The notes under the pieces were generated by a model that saw nothing but the letters and a program-made list of their open reading frames with translations, searched no databases and was not told the origin of the DNA. Below are positions 36,110-45,298 of a stretch of DNA of 49,369 bases, piece by piece; within the stretch, counting starts at the first letter, position 1; the number at the start of each line of letters is the position of its first letter. The position numbers and the translations under genes are program-made. Source of the DNA: Nitratireductor sp. (lineage in GTDB: Bacteria > Pseudomonadota > Alphaproteobacteria > Rhizobiales > Rhizobiaceae); assembly GCA_017854535.1 (NCBI GenBank), contig JAFMHL010000033.1, positions 1 to 49,369 on the forward strand, given 5' to 3'.

Positions 36110-37156
36110 TTATTGAACTTCCCAGTGAAGCGGGAACATCGGATCGAACACAGTCACTGGACCAGCGCCTGTATCAATCTTATCAGGAAACGTAATCGGC
36201 TCGTCATGTCGAATCAGCGTTATGGTGTCGTCATTGTGAGGCATATTGTAATAGGCAGGGCCATTGAGCGACGTAAACGCCTCCAATTTGTCCAGCGCAT
36301 TTTCCTGCTCGAACACATGGGCTAGGCAGCTCATCGTGTTGATCGAAGTATAGATGCCTGCACATCCGCAGGAATGCTCTTTCGAGTCATCAATGTGTGG
36401 TGCTGAATCTGTGCCAATGAAAAAGCGTTTATCGCCGCTGGTGGCCGCAGCTCTTAATGCAAGGCGATGCTCTTCGCGTTTGGCAACTGGGAGGCAATAA
36501 TAATGGGGACGAATACCGCCAGCAAGGATTGCATTTCGATTGATGATCAGATGATGGGTGGTTATCGTGGCTGCGAGGTTTTTGTCTGAAGACGTCACAT
36601 AATCAACGCCGTTTTTCGTGGTGACATGTTCCATGATAATGCGAAGATCAGGAACACGCTTGCGCAATGGGTCTAGAACGCGCTCAATAAAAACAGCCTC
36701 CCGGTCAAAAATATCAATGCTCGCATCAGTCACTTCACCATGCACGCAAAGCGGCATGCCTATCTCTGCCATTTTCTGAAGCACGGGCATCACCTTGTCA
36801 AAATCTTTAACGCCGCTGGCTGAGTTGGTGGTCGCCCCTGCAGGATAGAGCTTCACTGCTGAAACCAATCCATTTTCAAAACCAGAAGCGATGTCATTGG
36901 GATCGCTTTGTTCGGTGAGATAGAGCGTCATCAAGGGCTTGAAAAAATCAGCCTTCGGTTTGGCAGCAAGAATGCGATCACGATAGGCCGCTGCGTCACT
37001 TGTGGTCACAACAGGCGGAACCAGATTTGGCATGATGATCGCCCGTGCAAAATGGCGAGACGAATGGCCGATGACACCTTCCAGCATTGCGCCATCACGC
37101 AGATGCAAATGCCAGTCATCGGGTTTTATTATGGTCAGTGTTTTGGTCACGCGCAC
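36110..37156 (-). CDS. pyrC: Dihydroorotase, PyrC (class II) type
   Basis: This enzyme of 348 residues interconverts carbamoyl-aspartate and dihydroorotate in pyrimidine synthesis. All zinc-site residues fall at the numbering I recall for the E. coli enzyme: His16 and His18 ([10 protein letters not shown]), carboxylated Lys102 ([10 protein letters not shown]), His139 (CVHGEV), His177 (MEHVTT) and catalytic Asp250 (GTDSAPH). The start is GTG at 37156, with a second GTG two codons on. It stands alone among amino-acid genes with no other pyr gene in view, as is common for this type. Confidence 0.96.
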   Translation of the reverse strand: MRVTKTLTIIKPDDWHLHLRDGAMLEGVIGHSSRHFARAIIMPNLVPPVVTTSDAAAYRDRILAAKPKADFFKPLMTLYLTEQSDPNDIASGFENGLVSAVKLYPAGATTNSASGVKDFDKVMPVLQKMAEIGMPLCVHGEVTDASIDIFDREAVFIERVLDPLRKRVPDLRIIMEHVTTKNGVDYVTSSDKNLAATITTHHLIINRNAILAGGIRPHYYCLPVAKREEHRLALRAAATSGDKRFFIGTDSAPHIDDSKEHSCGCAGIYTSINTMSCLAHVFEQENALDKLEAFTSLNGPAYYNMPHNDDTITLIRHDEPITFPDKIDTGAGPVTVFDPMFPLHWEVQ

Positions 37157-37253
37157 GCTTTCAATAATGTGAAATCTGTTATCCTTGCTTACTAAAACGC
37201 AATAACAGGTTCACGTCAAAAACCAAGCCGTGAAACGCACAGATAACTAAGAA

Positions 37254-38636
37254 TTAAATCCGTCCGAACAAAATATTTCCGATGGATCGGTCGCGCTTGT
37301 AGATATCGGAGAATGTTTGCAATTTCCCATCTTTCACCCAAGATGTAAAATAAGTCAGGTGAACAGGAATAGGTCGTTGGAATTTCACACCCTTTGTTCG
37401 TTTGGACTGAACAATGTCGTTGAGTTTTGAGCGTGCCGGATTACCATCTAATTTGTAGAGAAGGTCCGCGAATTCCAAAGGTTTATGAACTCGGATACAG
37501 CCATGAGAAAGTGCGCGGTCAGACTGGTCGAAAAGCGCTCTGTTGGCTGTGTCATGGAGGTAGACATTAAACTTGTTGGGAAATAAAAACTTCACTTGCC
37601 CAAGGGCGTTATTAGGCCCGGCTGGCTGAACAATCCGATATGGAAAACGGTTTTTACTGACGCTTGACCAATCGATCTGCGTAGCGTTCATCTTCGGTGC
37701 GTCAGCTTTCCAACTGGCGTATAAATCATAGCCCTTTTTGTCCAAATAGGACGGATCATTGCGCAGCTTGGGCAACATTTCATTGCCAGCAATTGATGGG
37801 GTCACCGTCCAGGTTGGGTTGAATTCTGAATAAGTTATATTGTCCGAGAAAATAGGCGTCTTATGATATTCTTTGCCAACGATGACCCGGCGCCGATCAA
37901 CCTCTTGTCCGTTTTGATTGGTATACATCAAAAAGGCGGCTGTATTAACAAACACATGCAGCTTTCCAAGATCGCGCGGAAGCCAGCGCCAGCGCTCCAT
38001 ATTGACGATTATTTTCCTTTGTTTCTCAGGATTTCCGGTTTTCACCAAAACCTTGCGAAGCGCATTATACTGCTCATGGGGAGGTCGCAAACGCTCAATG
38101 ACGGTCAATGGACCATTTTTGTCCATAGACCCAAGTAAAGCCACAAGATCCAATTGTTTCCTTGGAATAACAATATCAGGATCTTCAACAGATGCCGATG
38201 CGCGTCCGCCATAAAGATCTCTTGCCAGTTTATAGGCGCTTTGAGAGAGATAAAGTTCCAAACCAGCTAGTGCTTCTCCGCGCAAGCTCCCAAGATTGCT
38301 TGGAAGGCTCGATATATAATCAAGCGGTTGCAATCCATCGAGCCAGACATCTTCCAGAACAGAAATGAGTTGTTTGCCGTTTTTTGTAAGGCCTGAATTG
38401 TTGGTCCAAATACCCCTGTATTGTCCGCGCTTATAATATTCCATCAGGGTTGAAGTATCGACAACCGTGCCACGCCATTTGATCGCCTGCATATTGGCAT
38501 AGGGCGCAAGACTTTGGGCAAAAGACAATGATGGCGCTAGGGTTAGAGAAGCAGTCAGTAGGGTTGTTGCCAAGAGTGTTTTTCTAAACAGATTTTTATA
38601 TTTAGAATGCGAGTGGGAAGTAGTAAAATTTCTCAT
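37254..38636 (-). CDS. Secreted L,D-transpeptidase (YkuD domain, YcbB-like)
   Basis: This is a periplasmic peptidoglycan cross-linking enzyme of 460 residues. A Sec signal is visible (LLATTLLTASLTLAPSLSFA, cleavage near residue 40). The N-terminal half is a YcbB-type scaffold domain, followed by the YkuD domain with His361 (LHDT) and the catalytic motif SHGCIR with Cys380. The C-terminus ends with the family's LTYFTSWVKDG segment. It forms 3-3 links between diaminopimelate residues, abundant in Hyphomicrobiales walls. The ATG at 38636 follows TTGGAG. A CtrA-like box lies about 80-100 bases upstream, and a decayed duplicate of the gene lies beyond that. Confidence 0.92.
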   Translation of the reverse strand: MRNFTTSHSHSKYKNLFRKTLLATTLLTASLTLAPSLSFAQSLAPYANMQAIKWRGTVVDTSTLMEYYKRGQYRGIWTNNSGLTKNGKQLISVLEDVWLDGLQPLDYISSLPSNLGSLRGEALAGLELYLSQSAYKLARDLYGGRASASVEDPDIVIPRKQLDLVALLGSMDKNGPLTVIERLRPPHEQYNALRKVLVKTGNPEKQRKIIVNMERWRWLPRDLGKLHVFVNTAAFLMYTNQNGQEVDRRRVIVGKEYHKTPIFSDNITYSEFNPTWTVTPSIAGNEMLPKLRNDPSYLDKKGYDLYASWKADAPKMNATQIDWSSVSKNRFPYRIVQPAGPNNALGQVKFLFPNKFNVYLHDTANRALFDQSDRALSHGCIRVHKPLEFADLLYKLDGNPARSKLNDIVQSKRTKGVKFQRPIPVHLTYFTSWVKDGKLQTFSDIYKRDRSIGNILFGRI

Positions 38637-38710
38637 GAAAACTCCAATGCAACACGTAAATCTTGCATACATGTTTGCGGTGTAACTTTTATGAAGAAAT
38701 TATTAACAAA

Positions 38711-38732
38711 TATGGTTTACGAAAGGTTAACC
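38711..38732 (-). promoter_or_regulatory. CtrA-like box before the L,D-transpeptidase gene
   Basis: On the minus strand this reads GGTTAACCTTTCGTAAACCATA, with TTAA and TAAA separated by seven bases, close to the TTAA-N7-TTAA site of the cell-cycle regulator CtrA; a GTTAA follows. CtrA often controls wall and division genes in alphaproteobacteria. The second half-site has one mismatch. Confidence 0.4.
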
Positions 38733-38767
38733 AGGCCGCAAACGGACAGCTTATACTGGCAAAATAT

Positions 38768-38968
38768 CTAGATTAAAGGCCGCAAGATCGCATCGCGCCC
38801 ATACATGTCAAAATAAAAAACTGGCTGGCCGCCTTCTACCCAAACCGTAAAATAGGTGAGAAAGCGGTTGTGTTTATAGTTTCTAAAATGAGTGGAGGGG
38901 TTTCAAGTTCATGAGCCTGAGAACGACATTAATTCAAGCGGTATTGTGGCGCGAAGCGTTGGATGCTC
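38768..38968 (-). pseudogene. Decayed second copy of an L,D-transpeptidase (3' remnant)
   Basis: On the minus strand, about 35 codons ending at TAG (38770-38768) read RFLTYFTVWVEGG, then FDMYGRD, clearly homologous to the C-terminus of the intact neighbour (HLTYFTSWVKDG, DIYKRD). The frame is closed by a TGA upstream. In another frame further upstream (38968 downwards) EHPTLRATIPLE resembles the catalytic SHGCIRVHKPLE stretch with the Cys lost and a gap of about 14 residues; that second match is weaker. The rest of the 38637-39160 gap shows no intact gene. Confidence 0.6.
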
Positions 38969-39161
38969 CAAAATCAATCTGATTTTCCAACGATGTGACG
39001 AGATTGCCATATATTTCGTCCTACTAAGTGAGCTATTGTTAGACTGCCTTTACGTTGGTCAACCGTTCCCGCCGCTATGTTATTAAGTCTATTTTCATCG
39101 ATATAACTCAATGCTTTGCCTATGTCTTTCATACCAGCAATAAATTATCTCTATTGTAAAA

Positions 39162-39173
39162 GAACGAATGTTC
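39162..39173 (+). promoter_or_regulatory. Inverted repeat before the TetR gene
   Basis: GAAC-gaat-GTTC lies 25 bases before the ATG of the TetR-family regulator. GAAC/GTTC arms are common in TetR-family operators, so this is a candidate autoregulatory site that could also govern the downstream operon. Short and unproven. Confidence 0.35.
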
Positions 39174-39198
39174 ATTTATAAAAATGAGAGGAGAAATG

Positions 39199-39834
39199 AT
39201 GGCGCGAACATTTGGATCAAGTGGCGAGGTGACGGCGGCTAGAGTAAGAGCTGCAGCGCTTGAATTATTTGCTAACCAAGGTTATGCGGCAGTATCCATG
39301 CGGGCGATTGGCGCAAAGACCGGCATTCAGGCCAGCGCTCTTTACAATCATTTCCCGACCAAGCAGGCAATTTTGGTGGATTTGCTGGAAACTCACATGC
39401 TCGGACTGTTGGCCGCATGGGAGGCTGAAAGCCAAAAGTTTCATACCCCGATCGAAGCCCTCGATGGCTTTGTCCGCTTCCATATTTCATATCATCTGGA
39501 CCGCCAGGATGCGGTCTTTATTTCCTATATGGAATTGCGAAATCTTGAGCCAGAGGGATTTGTGAGGATCGAGAAGTTGCGCAAATACTATGAAGGTTTC
39601 CTGAGGAAAATAATTTCTTTAGGCAAAGCAAATGGTGACTTCTTGGTTGATGATGAGCCGGTTGCGACCATGGCGATCATAGCCATGCTAACAGGGATCA
39701 ATACCTGGTTTAGGAATAACGGGCGTCTGACATCCAGCGAAGTCGAAGAGATTTATGTCAAAATGGCATTCGGTAGTTTGGAATGCCAATACGAACAAAG
39801 GAACGCAGTTGCCAAAGCAAGGGCTATTGCGTGA
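39199..39834 (+). CDS. TetR-family transcriptional regulator of the leucine/isovalerate operon
   Basis: This is a regulator of 211 residues. The N-terminal helix-turn-helix is clear (ALELFANQGYAAVSM, then GAKTGIQASALYNHFPTKQAILVDLL), with a helical ligand-binding C-terminal domain. Three in-frame ATGs exist (39184, 39196, 39199). GAGAGGAG at 39186-39193 gives five-base spacing to 39199, my choice. It precedes isovaleryl-CoA dehydrogenase by 62 bases on the same strand and probably senses an acyl-CoA of the pathway. TetR-type LiuQ regulators fill this role in some proteobacteria, though orthology is not shown here. Confidence 0.88.
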   Translation: MARTFGSSGEVTAARVRAAALELFANQGYAAVSMRAIGAKTGIQASALYNHFPTKQAILVDLLETHMLGLLAAWEAESQKFHTPIEALDGFVRFHISYHLDRQDAVFISYMELRNLEPEGFVRIEKLRKYYEGFLRKIISLGKANGDFLVDDEPVATMAIIAMLTGINTWFRNNGRLTSSEVEEIYVKMAFGSLECQYEQRNAVAKARAIA

Positions 39835-39896
39835 TGAAAAGTGTTATGGCCTGATTGGTCTTGGGCTATCGGAAGTGATATGGGAGAAGGTGATCA

Positions 39897-41060
39897 ATGT
39901 TTAATGCAAGTATGAATTTTGCTCTGGGCGATGAAATCGAGGCATTGCGCGATATGGTTCACAAATGGGCCCAAGATCGCGTTGCGCCTATCGCGGCGGA
40001 AATCGATAAATCTAACAATTTCCCTCCAGAACTTTGGAAGGAAATGGGAGATCTCGGCCTTCTTGGGGTTACAGTAGAAGAAGAATATGGCGGGGCTGGT
40101 CTTGGATATCTGGCCCATTCAGTAGCAGTTGAAGAGGTAGCAAGAGCTTCTGCCTCTGTATCTTTGTCTTATGGCGCACATTCAAACCTTTGCGTAAACC
40201 AAATTCGGTTGAACGGAACCAAAGAACAAAAACAAAAATATCTGCCGCGCTTAATTTCTGGTGACCATGTAGGTGCATTGGCCATGTCCGAAGCTGGTGC
40301 AGGATCAGATGTGGTTTCCATGAAATTGCGCGCCGAAAAGCGCAATGATCACTTTCGTTTAAATGGAACAAAATACTGGATTACCAACGGACCTGATGCG
40401 GATACGCTTGTGGTTTATGCCAAAACGGATCCGGAAGCTGGCCCGCGCGGCATGACCGCTTTCCTGATTGAAAAAGAGATGACGGGTTTTTCAACTTCTG
40501 AGCCCTTTCATAAGTTGGGCATGCGTGGCTCAAACACCGGCGAACTGATTTTCGAGGATTGCGAAGTCCCGTTCGAGAACATCCTTGGCGAAGAGGGTAA
40601 AGGCGTCAATGTTCTCATGTCAGGTCTCGACTATGAACGAGTGGTTCTCTCCGGAATTGGCATTGGCATCATGCATGCATGTCTGGATCATGTAATGCCC
40701 TATATGCATGAGCGCAAACAATTCGGAGAGCCGATTGGTAATTTCCAACTGATGCAAGGTAAAATCGCCGATATGTACGCGGCGATGAATTCTGCCCGTG
40801 CCTATGTCTATGCTGTAGCCGGGTCTTGTGATCGCGGCGAGGTCACCCGACAGGATGCCGCCGCTTGCGTACTATATGCTTCCGAACAAGCCATGAATCA
40901 GGCGGTTCAGGCAGTGCAGGCCATGGGCGGCGCTGGTTATTTGGATGATAGTCCGGTTTCACGCATTATGCGCGATGCAAAACTGATGGAGATTGGCGCA
41001 GGCACATCTGAAATCCGCCGGATGTTGTGTGGCAGAGAATTAATGAAAGTTACTGGGTAA
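39897..41060 (+). CDS. liuA: Isovaleryl-CoA dehydrogenase
   Basis: This acyl-CoA dehydrogenase of 387 residues oxidises isovaleryl-CoA to 3-methylcrotonyl-CoA with FAD, passing electrons to ETF. The key mark is Glu247 in [12 protein letters not shown], matching the unusual catalytic base position of isovaleryl-CoA dehydrogenases, while the position used by other family members near the C-terminus reads [11 protein letters not shown]-site segments [10 protein letters not shown] and [10 protein letters not shown] are present. The ATG follows GGGAGAAGG. It is the first enzyme of the operon, and the synthetase gene starts one base after its stop. Confidence 0.95.
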   Translation: MFNASMNFALGDEIEALRDMVHKWAQDRVAPIAAEIDKSNNFPPELWKEMGDLGLLGVTVEEEYGGAGLGYLAHSVAVEEVARASASVSLSYGAHSNLCVNQIRLNGTKEQKQKYLPRLISGDHVGALAMSEAGAGSDVVSMKLRAEKRNDHFRLNGTKYWITNGPDADTLVVYAKTDPEAGPRGMTAFLIEKEMTGFSTSEPFHKLGMRGSNTGELIFEDCEVPFENILGEEGKGVNVLMSGLDYERVVLSGIGIGIMHACLDHVMPYMHERKQFGEPIGNFQLMQGKIADMYAAMNSARAYVYAVAGSCDRGEVTRQDAAACVLYASEQAMNQAVQAVQAMGGAGYLDDSPVSRIMRDAKLMEIGAGTSEIRRMLCGRELMKVTG

Positions 41061-41061
41061 C

Positions 41062-42696
41062 ATGCTCACGCCCGCCGCATCTTACGATCAGCTTGTAAGC
41101 GATTTTGAGTGGCATTTTCCTGCGCGCTACAATCTGGCTTTTGATGTTTGCGATAAGTGGGCAAGAGCCGACCCAAATCGAACTGCAATTATTGATCTGA
41201 CCTCAGATCACCGTCGGGATGCAAGTTTTGGCGAATTAAAGGCGTTGTCGGATCAACTGGCGAGCTACCTTCGTACGTTTGGCGTTGAGCGCGGAGCTCG
41301 GGTGGGAATCTACAGAACCCAATCCCTTTGGACAGCTGTTGCCCATATCGCAGTTTGGAAATTGGGAGCGATTTCTATTCCCCTGTTCAAACTATTTGGT
41401 GAGGAGGCGCTAAAATCGCGTTTGTTAGATTCTGGAGCAAAGGCTGTCATAACAGACAGCGAAGGAGTGGACGCTCTTTTCAAAATTTATCAAGATCTTC
41501 CCGATCTGAAAGAATTGATGGCGGTCGATGACCTTTCCCATCCCGAAGTTGAAAATTTTGAGATTGCAGACACGTCGCCAGATGATCCAGCTGTTTTGAT
41601 TTATACTTCAGGCACGACAGGACCACCCAAAGGAGCACTCCATGGACATCGGATTTTATTGGGTCATTTGCCCGGTGTAGAAATGAGTCACGATCTATTT
41701 CCTCAACAAAATGATGTGATATGGACACCAGCCGACTGGGCTTGGATTGGTGGTCTGTTTGATGTTTTGATGCCGGGGTTGCATCATGGAGTTCCTGTTG
41801 TTGCCTCGCGCATGATAAAGTTTAATTCAAAGCAATGTAAAGACATCATCGAAACTGCTGGTATCACCAATATCTTCTTCCCACCAACTGCATTAAAAAT
41901 GCTGAAGGCGGAGAGCGCTGAGATCAATGGCTTGCGCACTGTCGCCAGCGGCGGAGAGCCGCTTGGGTCAGAAATGCTCAAATGGGGCAAAGATGCGTTC
42001 GGCGTTACCATCAACGAGTTTTATGGCCAAACCGAATGCAATATGGTCGTTTCTTCCTGTGGAAAATTGTTTCCGCCCAAATCTGGTTTCATGGGTAAGC
42101 CCGTGCCTGGCCATGAAGTTTCGGTGATCGATGAAACTGGGCAGCAAACAAGCCATGAAGGCGACATCGCCATTAAGCGAGGCACACCAGTGATGATGCT
42201 GGAATATTGGAACAATCCTGCGGCCACCAAGGCCAAATTCAGAATGGATAAAGACGGCAATGAATGGCTGCTGACAGGTGATCGCGGGATCATGGAAGGA
42301 AGCGACATCCATTTCATAGGGCGTGATGATGATGTTATTACGTCTGCGGGATATCGCATCGGTCCCGGCGAGATTGAAGATTGTCTGCTTACTCATCCTG
42401 CCATTGCTTCCGCTGGTGTCATCGGTAAGCCAGATGAGCAGCGAACTGAAATTGTTAAAGCTTATGTGGTCCTTCGCGACGGGCAAACGCCCTCGACAAC
42501 ATTGCTTGCTGAACTACAGAATCATGTGAAAACACACCTTGCCAAATATGAATATCCGCGTGAAATTGAATTTATCGACGCGCTACCCATGACGGTGACA
42601 GGAAAGATCATCCGCAAAGAATTGAAACGATGGGCTTTAGAAGAAATCGCAAAATCCCAATTGCCAGAAGTGAAAGAGAATTCCTTAGATGGCTAA
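41062..42696 (+). CDS. AMP-forming acyl-CoA synthetase, short/medium or branched-chain type
   Basis: This ligase of 544 residues has the P-loop [11 protein letters not shown] near residue 180, the adenylate motif YGQTECN, TGDRG, the hinge GRDDDVI and the C-terminal catalytic lysine region [14 protein letters not shown]. It resembles the medium-chain/acetyl-like synthetases rather than the long-chain type in the transporter island. Its position between isovaleryl-CoA dehydrogenase and the carboxylase suggests activation of free isovalerate or a related branched acid so it can enter the pathway. The stop overlaps the carboxylase beta start by eight bases. Confidence 0.88.
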   Translation: MLTPAASYDQLVSDFEWHFPARYNLAFDVCDKWARADPNRTAIIDLTSDHRRDASFGELKALSDQLASYLRTFGVERGARVGIYRTQSLWTAVAHIAVWKLGAISIPLFKLFGEEALKSRLLDSGAKAVITDSEGVDALFKIYQDLPDLKELMAVDDLSHPEVENFEIADTSPDDPAVLIYTSGTTGPPKGALHGHRILLGHLPGVEMSHDLFPQQNDVIWTPADWAWIGGLFDVLMPGLHHGVPVVASRMIKFNSKQCKDIIETAGITNIFFPPTALKMLKAESAEINGLRTVASGGEPLGSEMLKWGKDAFGVTINEFYGQTECNMVVSSCGKLFPPKSGFMGKPVPGHEVSVIDETGQQTSHEGDIAIKRGTPVMMLEYWNNPAATKAKFRMDKDGNEWLLTGDRGIMEGSDIHFIGRDDDVITSAGYRIGPGEIEDCLLTHPAIASAGVIGKPDEQRTEIVKAYVVLRDGQTPSTTLLAELQNHVKTHLAKYEYPREIEFIDALPMTVTGKIIRKELKRWALEEIAKSQLPEVKENSLDG

Positions 42697-44296
42697 ATTA
42701 AACTCACAAATTTCAACCGCATCGGATAGTTTCAAACGCAATGAGGCAGCAAATCTCGAAGCTCTCAAGATTGCCGAGGATGCTGCCCTATTAGCGCAGA
42801 TGGGAGGCGGTGAGGCATCTCGCGAACGGCATCTGTCACGCGGTAAACTGCTGCCCCGTGATCGCGTACAAAATCTGTTGGATATCGGCTCGCCCTTTTT
42901 GGAGATTGGGGCAACTGCTGCCCATGGCATGCATAATGGCGATAGCCCATGCGCCAGTCTTATCGCTGGCATTGGCCGCGTTGAAGGCCGCGAAGTGATG
43001 ATTGTTTGTAATGATGCAACGGTCAAAGGCGGCACCTATTATCCCATGAGTGTGAAGAAGCATTTGCGCGCTCAAGAAATTGCCGAGCAGAATAATTTGC
43101 CTTGCGTTTATCTGGTTGACAGCGGTGGCGCGAACCTTCCCAATCAGGCGGAGGGCTTTGCAGACCGAGAGCATTTCGGGCGCATCTTTTTCAATCAAGC
43201 CAACATGTCCGCGAAGGGCATTCCGCAAATTGCTGCGGTGATGGGGTCTTGCACTGCAGGTGGCGCCTATGTTCCGGCCATGTCGGATGTCTCCATTATT
43301 GTAAAAGAACAGGGCACGATTTTCCTTGCTGGCCCCCCCTTGGTGAAGGCCGCAACGGGCGAGATCGTCAGCGCAGAGGAATTGGGCGGCGGCGATGTGC
43401 ATACGCGTCTGTCCGGTGTGGCTGATTATCTGGCCGAAGATGACAACCATGCTTTGGCAATTGCTCGCCGCGCCGTGGCCAATCTCAATCGTGTGAAGAA
43501 CCCGAATATTGAAATGCAGGCGATTGAAGAGCCGGCCTATGATCCCGCCGAAATTTTGGGCGTTGTTCCCGGCGATTTAAAAACGCCCTATGACATCAGA
43601 GAAGTGATCGCGCGCATTGTAGACGGTTCTAGGTTTGATGAATTCAAAGTCCGTTACGGCCCAACTTTGGTCTGCGGCTTTGCTCATGTGATGGGAATGC
43701 CTGTTGGAATTATCGCCAATAATGGGGTGCTGTTTTCTGAAAGCGCTGTGAAAGGCGCGCACTTTGTTGAGCTTTGTTCCCAACGCAAAATTCCGCTGGT
43801 CTTTCTGCAAAACATTACCGGCTTTATGGTTGGTCAAAAATATGAGCAGGGCGGCATAGCCAAGGATGGCGCAAAACTGGTAACGGCCGTGGCCACCACA
43901 AAAGTTCCCAAAATCACCATGCTGGTTGGCGGTTCCTTTGGTGCGGGCAATTACGGCATGGCGGGCCGGGCATACTCCCCGCGTTTCTTGTGGACTTGGC
44001 CGAACTCCCGCATCTCCGTCATGGGCGGCGAACAAGCCGCTGGCGTACTTGCCACTGTCAAACGCGATGGTATCGAGCGTAAAGGTGGGAATTGGTCTGC
44101 AGAAGAAGAAGCTGCGTTCAAGCAACCAACGCTTGATATGTTTGAGGAACAAGCCCATCCGCTTTATGCCTCGGCTCGTCTATGGGACGATGGCATCATC
44201 GATCCGCGTAAAACACGCAATGTTTTAGCTCTCTCGCTGTCTGCGGCACTTAATGCACCAATTGAAGAAACCAAATTCGGTATATTCAGGATGTGA
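42689..44296 (+). CDS. liuB: Methylcrotonyl-CoA carboxylase beta (carboxyltransferase) subunit
   Basis: This 535-residue carboxyltransferase moves the carboxyl group from biotin to 3-methylcrotonyl-CoA. Family features are [11 protein letters not shown] near the N-terminus, the oxyanion-hole segments [16 protein letters not shown] and [20 protein letters not shown], and the MCC-typical [18 protein letters not shown]. The length equals that of other MCC beta subunits, and the partner alpha subunit lies one gene downstream. It overlaps its upstream neighbour by eight bases and the next gene by one. Confidence 0.95.
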   Translation: MAKLNSQISTASDSFKRNEAANLEALKIAEDAALLAQMGGGEASRERHLSRGKLLPRDRVQNLLDIGSPFLEIGATAAHGMHNGDSPCASLIAGIGRVEGREVMIVCNDATVKGGTYYPMSVKKHLRAQEIAEQNNLPCVYLVDSGGANLPNQAEGFADREHFGRIFFNQANMSAKGIPQIAAVMGSCTAGGAYVPAMSDVSIIVKEQGTIFLAGPPLVKAATGEIVSAEELGGGDVHTRLSGVADYLAEDDNHALAIARRAVANLNRVKNPNIEMQAIEEPAYDPAEILGVVPGDLKTPYDIREVIARIVDGSRFDEFKVRYGPTLVCGFAHVMGMPVGIIANNGVLFSESAVKGAHFVELCSQRKIPLVFLQNITGFMVGQKYEQGGIAKDGAKLVTAVATTKVPKITMLVGGSFGAGNYGMAGRAYSPRFLWTWPNSRISVMGGEQAAGVLATVKRDGIERKGGNWSAEEEAAFKQPTLDMFEEQAHPLYASARLWDDGIIDPRKTRNVLALSLSAALNAPIEETKFGIFRM

Positions 44297-45294
44297 TGAT
44301 GCTAACCACCCGCCTCACCCAAAAACTCGACATAACCCATCCGATTATTTCTGCACCTATGGCCTTTGCCTCCGGCGGCAAGCTGGCTGCAGCGGTTTCA
44401 GATGCCGGTGGGCTTGGTCTGATCGGTGGCGCCTATGGCGACAGTCAATGGATCGAGCGCGAGATCAAAGAAGCGGGCAATCAGAAAATTGGCTGTGGCT
44501 TTATTACTTGGGCCTTGAAGAAAAAGCCCGAACTGCTTGATCAGGTGCTGGAACATACGCCTAAAGCGATCTTTCTATCTTTCGACGATCCAAAACCTTT
44601 CTCCGACAAAATAAAACAGGCAGGAAGCCAACTCATCTGTCAAATCCAGACTATGCAGGATATGAAACACGCTGTGGATTGCGGCGCGGACATTATCGTT
44701 GCTCAGGGCAGCGAGGCAGGAGGCCATGGCATAGGGACTGATGGCGGCAGGGGAACTTTTACACTAGTGCCGGAGGTCGCAGACTGGCTGGCAAAACATG
44801 CACCCGATGTTTTGCTCTGCGCTGCAGGTGGTATTGGCGATGGACGCGGTTTGGCTGCAAGCCTGATGCTGGGTGCCGATGGTGTTTTGGTTGGCTCCCG
44901 CTTCTGGGCCAGCAAAGAGTCCTTGGCTCACCCAAACATGTTAAAGGCTGCCATTCAAAGCGATGGGGACGCTACAATCCGCTCTTCAGTTATGGATATC
45001 GCCCGTGAAATTGACTGGCCAAAGCGCTATACGGCCCGCGTTCTAAAAAACGGGTTCACGGACCAATGGCACGAAGACCAAGAGGCATTAATCGCCGCTG
45101 GCAAAGCGGAAGCCGACAAATGGCGCGTGGCTTGGGCAGAGGGAAACACGGATATTGCCAACACGTTCGTTGGTGAGGTCACAAGCCTCATCCAAGATAT
45201 TCCGTCAGCGCAACACATTATCGATGAAATGGTCGGCGAGGCTTCGAAGCTGATCCGCAATCATGGCACTAAAACCGTAAAACTTGAAAGATAG
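44296..45294 (+). CDS. Nitronate monooxygenase-like FMN enzyme
   Basis: This TIM-barrel FMN enzyme of 332 residues belongs to the 2-nitropropane dioxygenase family. The N-terminal PIISAPMAFASGGKLAAAVSDAGG, the central AQGSEAGGHGIGTDGG with the catalytic-type His, and the phosphate-binding AAGGIGDGRGLAASLMLGADGV are all present. The family includes nitronate monooxygenases and FabK-like enoyl reductases. The operon context offers enoyl-CoA substrates, so a reductase or detoxifying role is possible. The ATG at 44296 overlaps the carboxylase stop (TGATG); a GTG one codon earlier exists. It splits the two carboxylase subunit genes. Confidence 0.87.
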   Translation: MMLTTRLTQKLDITHPIISAPMAFASGGKLAAAVSDAGGLGLIGGAYGDSQWIEREIKEAGNQKIGCGFITWALKKKPELLDQVLEHTPKAIFLSFDDPKPFSDKIKQAGSQLICQIQTMQDMKHAVDCGADIIVAQGSEAGGHGIGTDGGRGTFTLVPEVADWLAKHAPDVLLCAAGGIGDGRGLAASLMLGADGVLVGSRFWASKESLAHPNMLKAAIQSDGDATIRSSVMDIAREIDWPKRYTARVLKNGFTDQWHEDQEALIAAGKAEADKWRVAWAEGNTDIANTFVGEVTSLIQDIPSAQHIIDEMVGEASKLIRNHGTKTVKLER

Positions 45295-45298
45295 GCAC

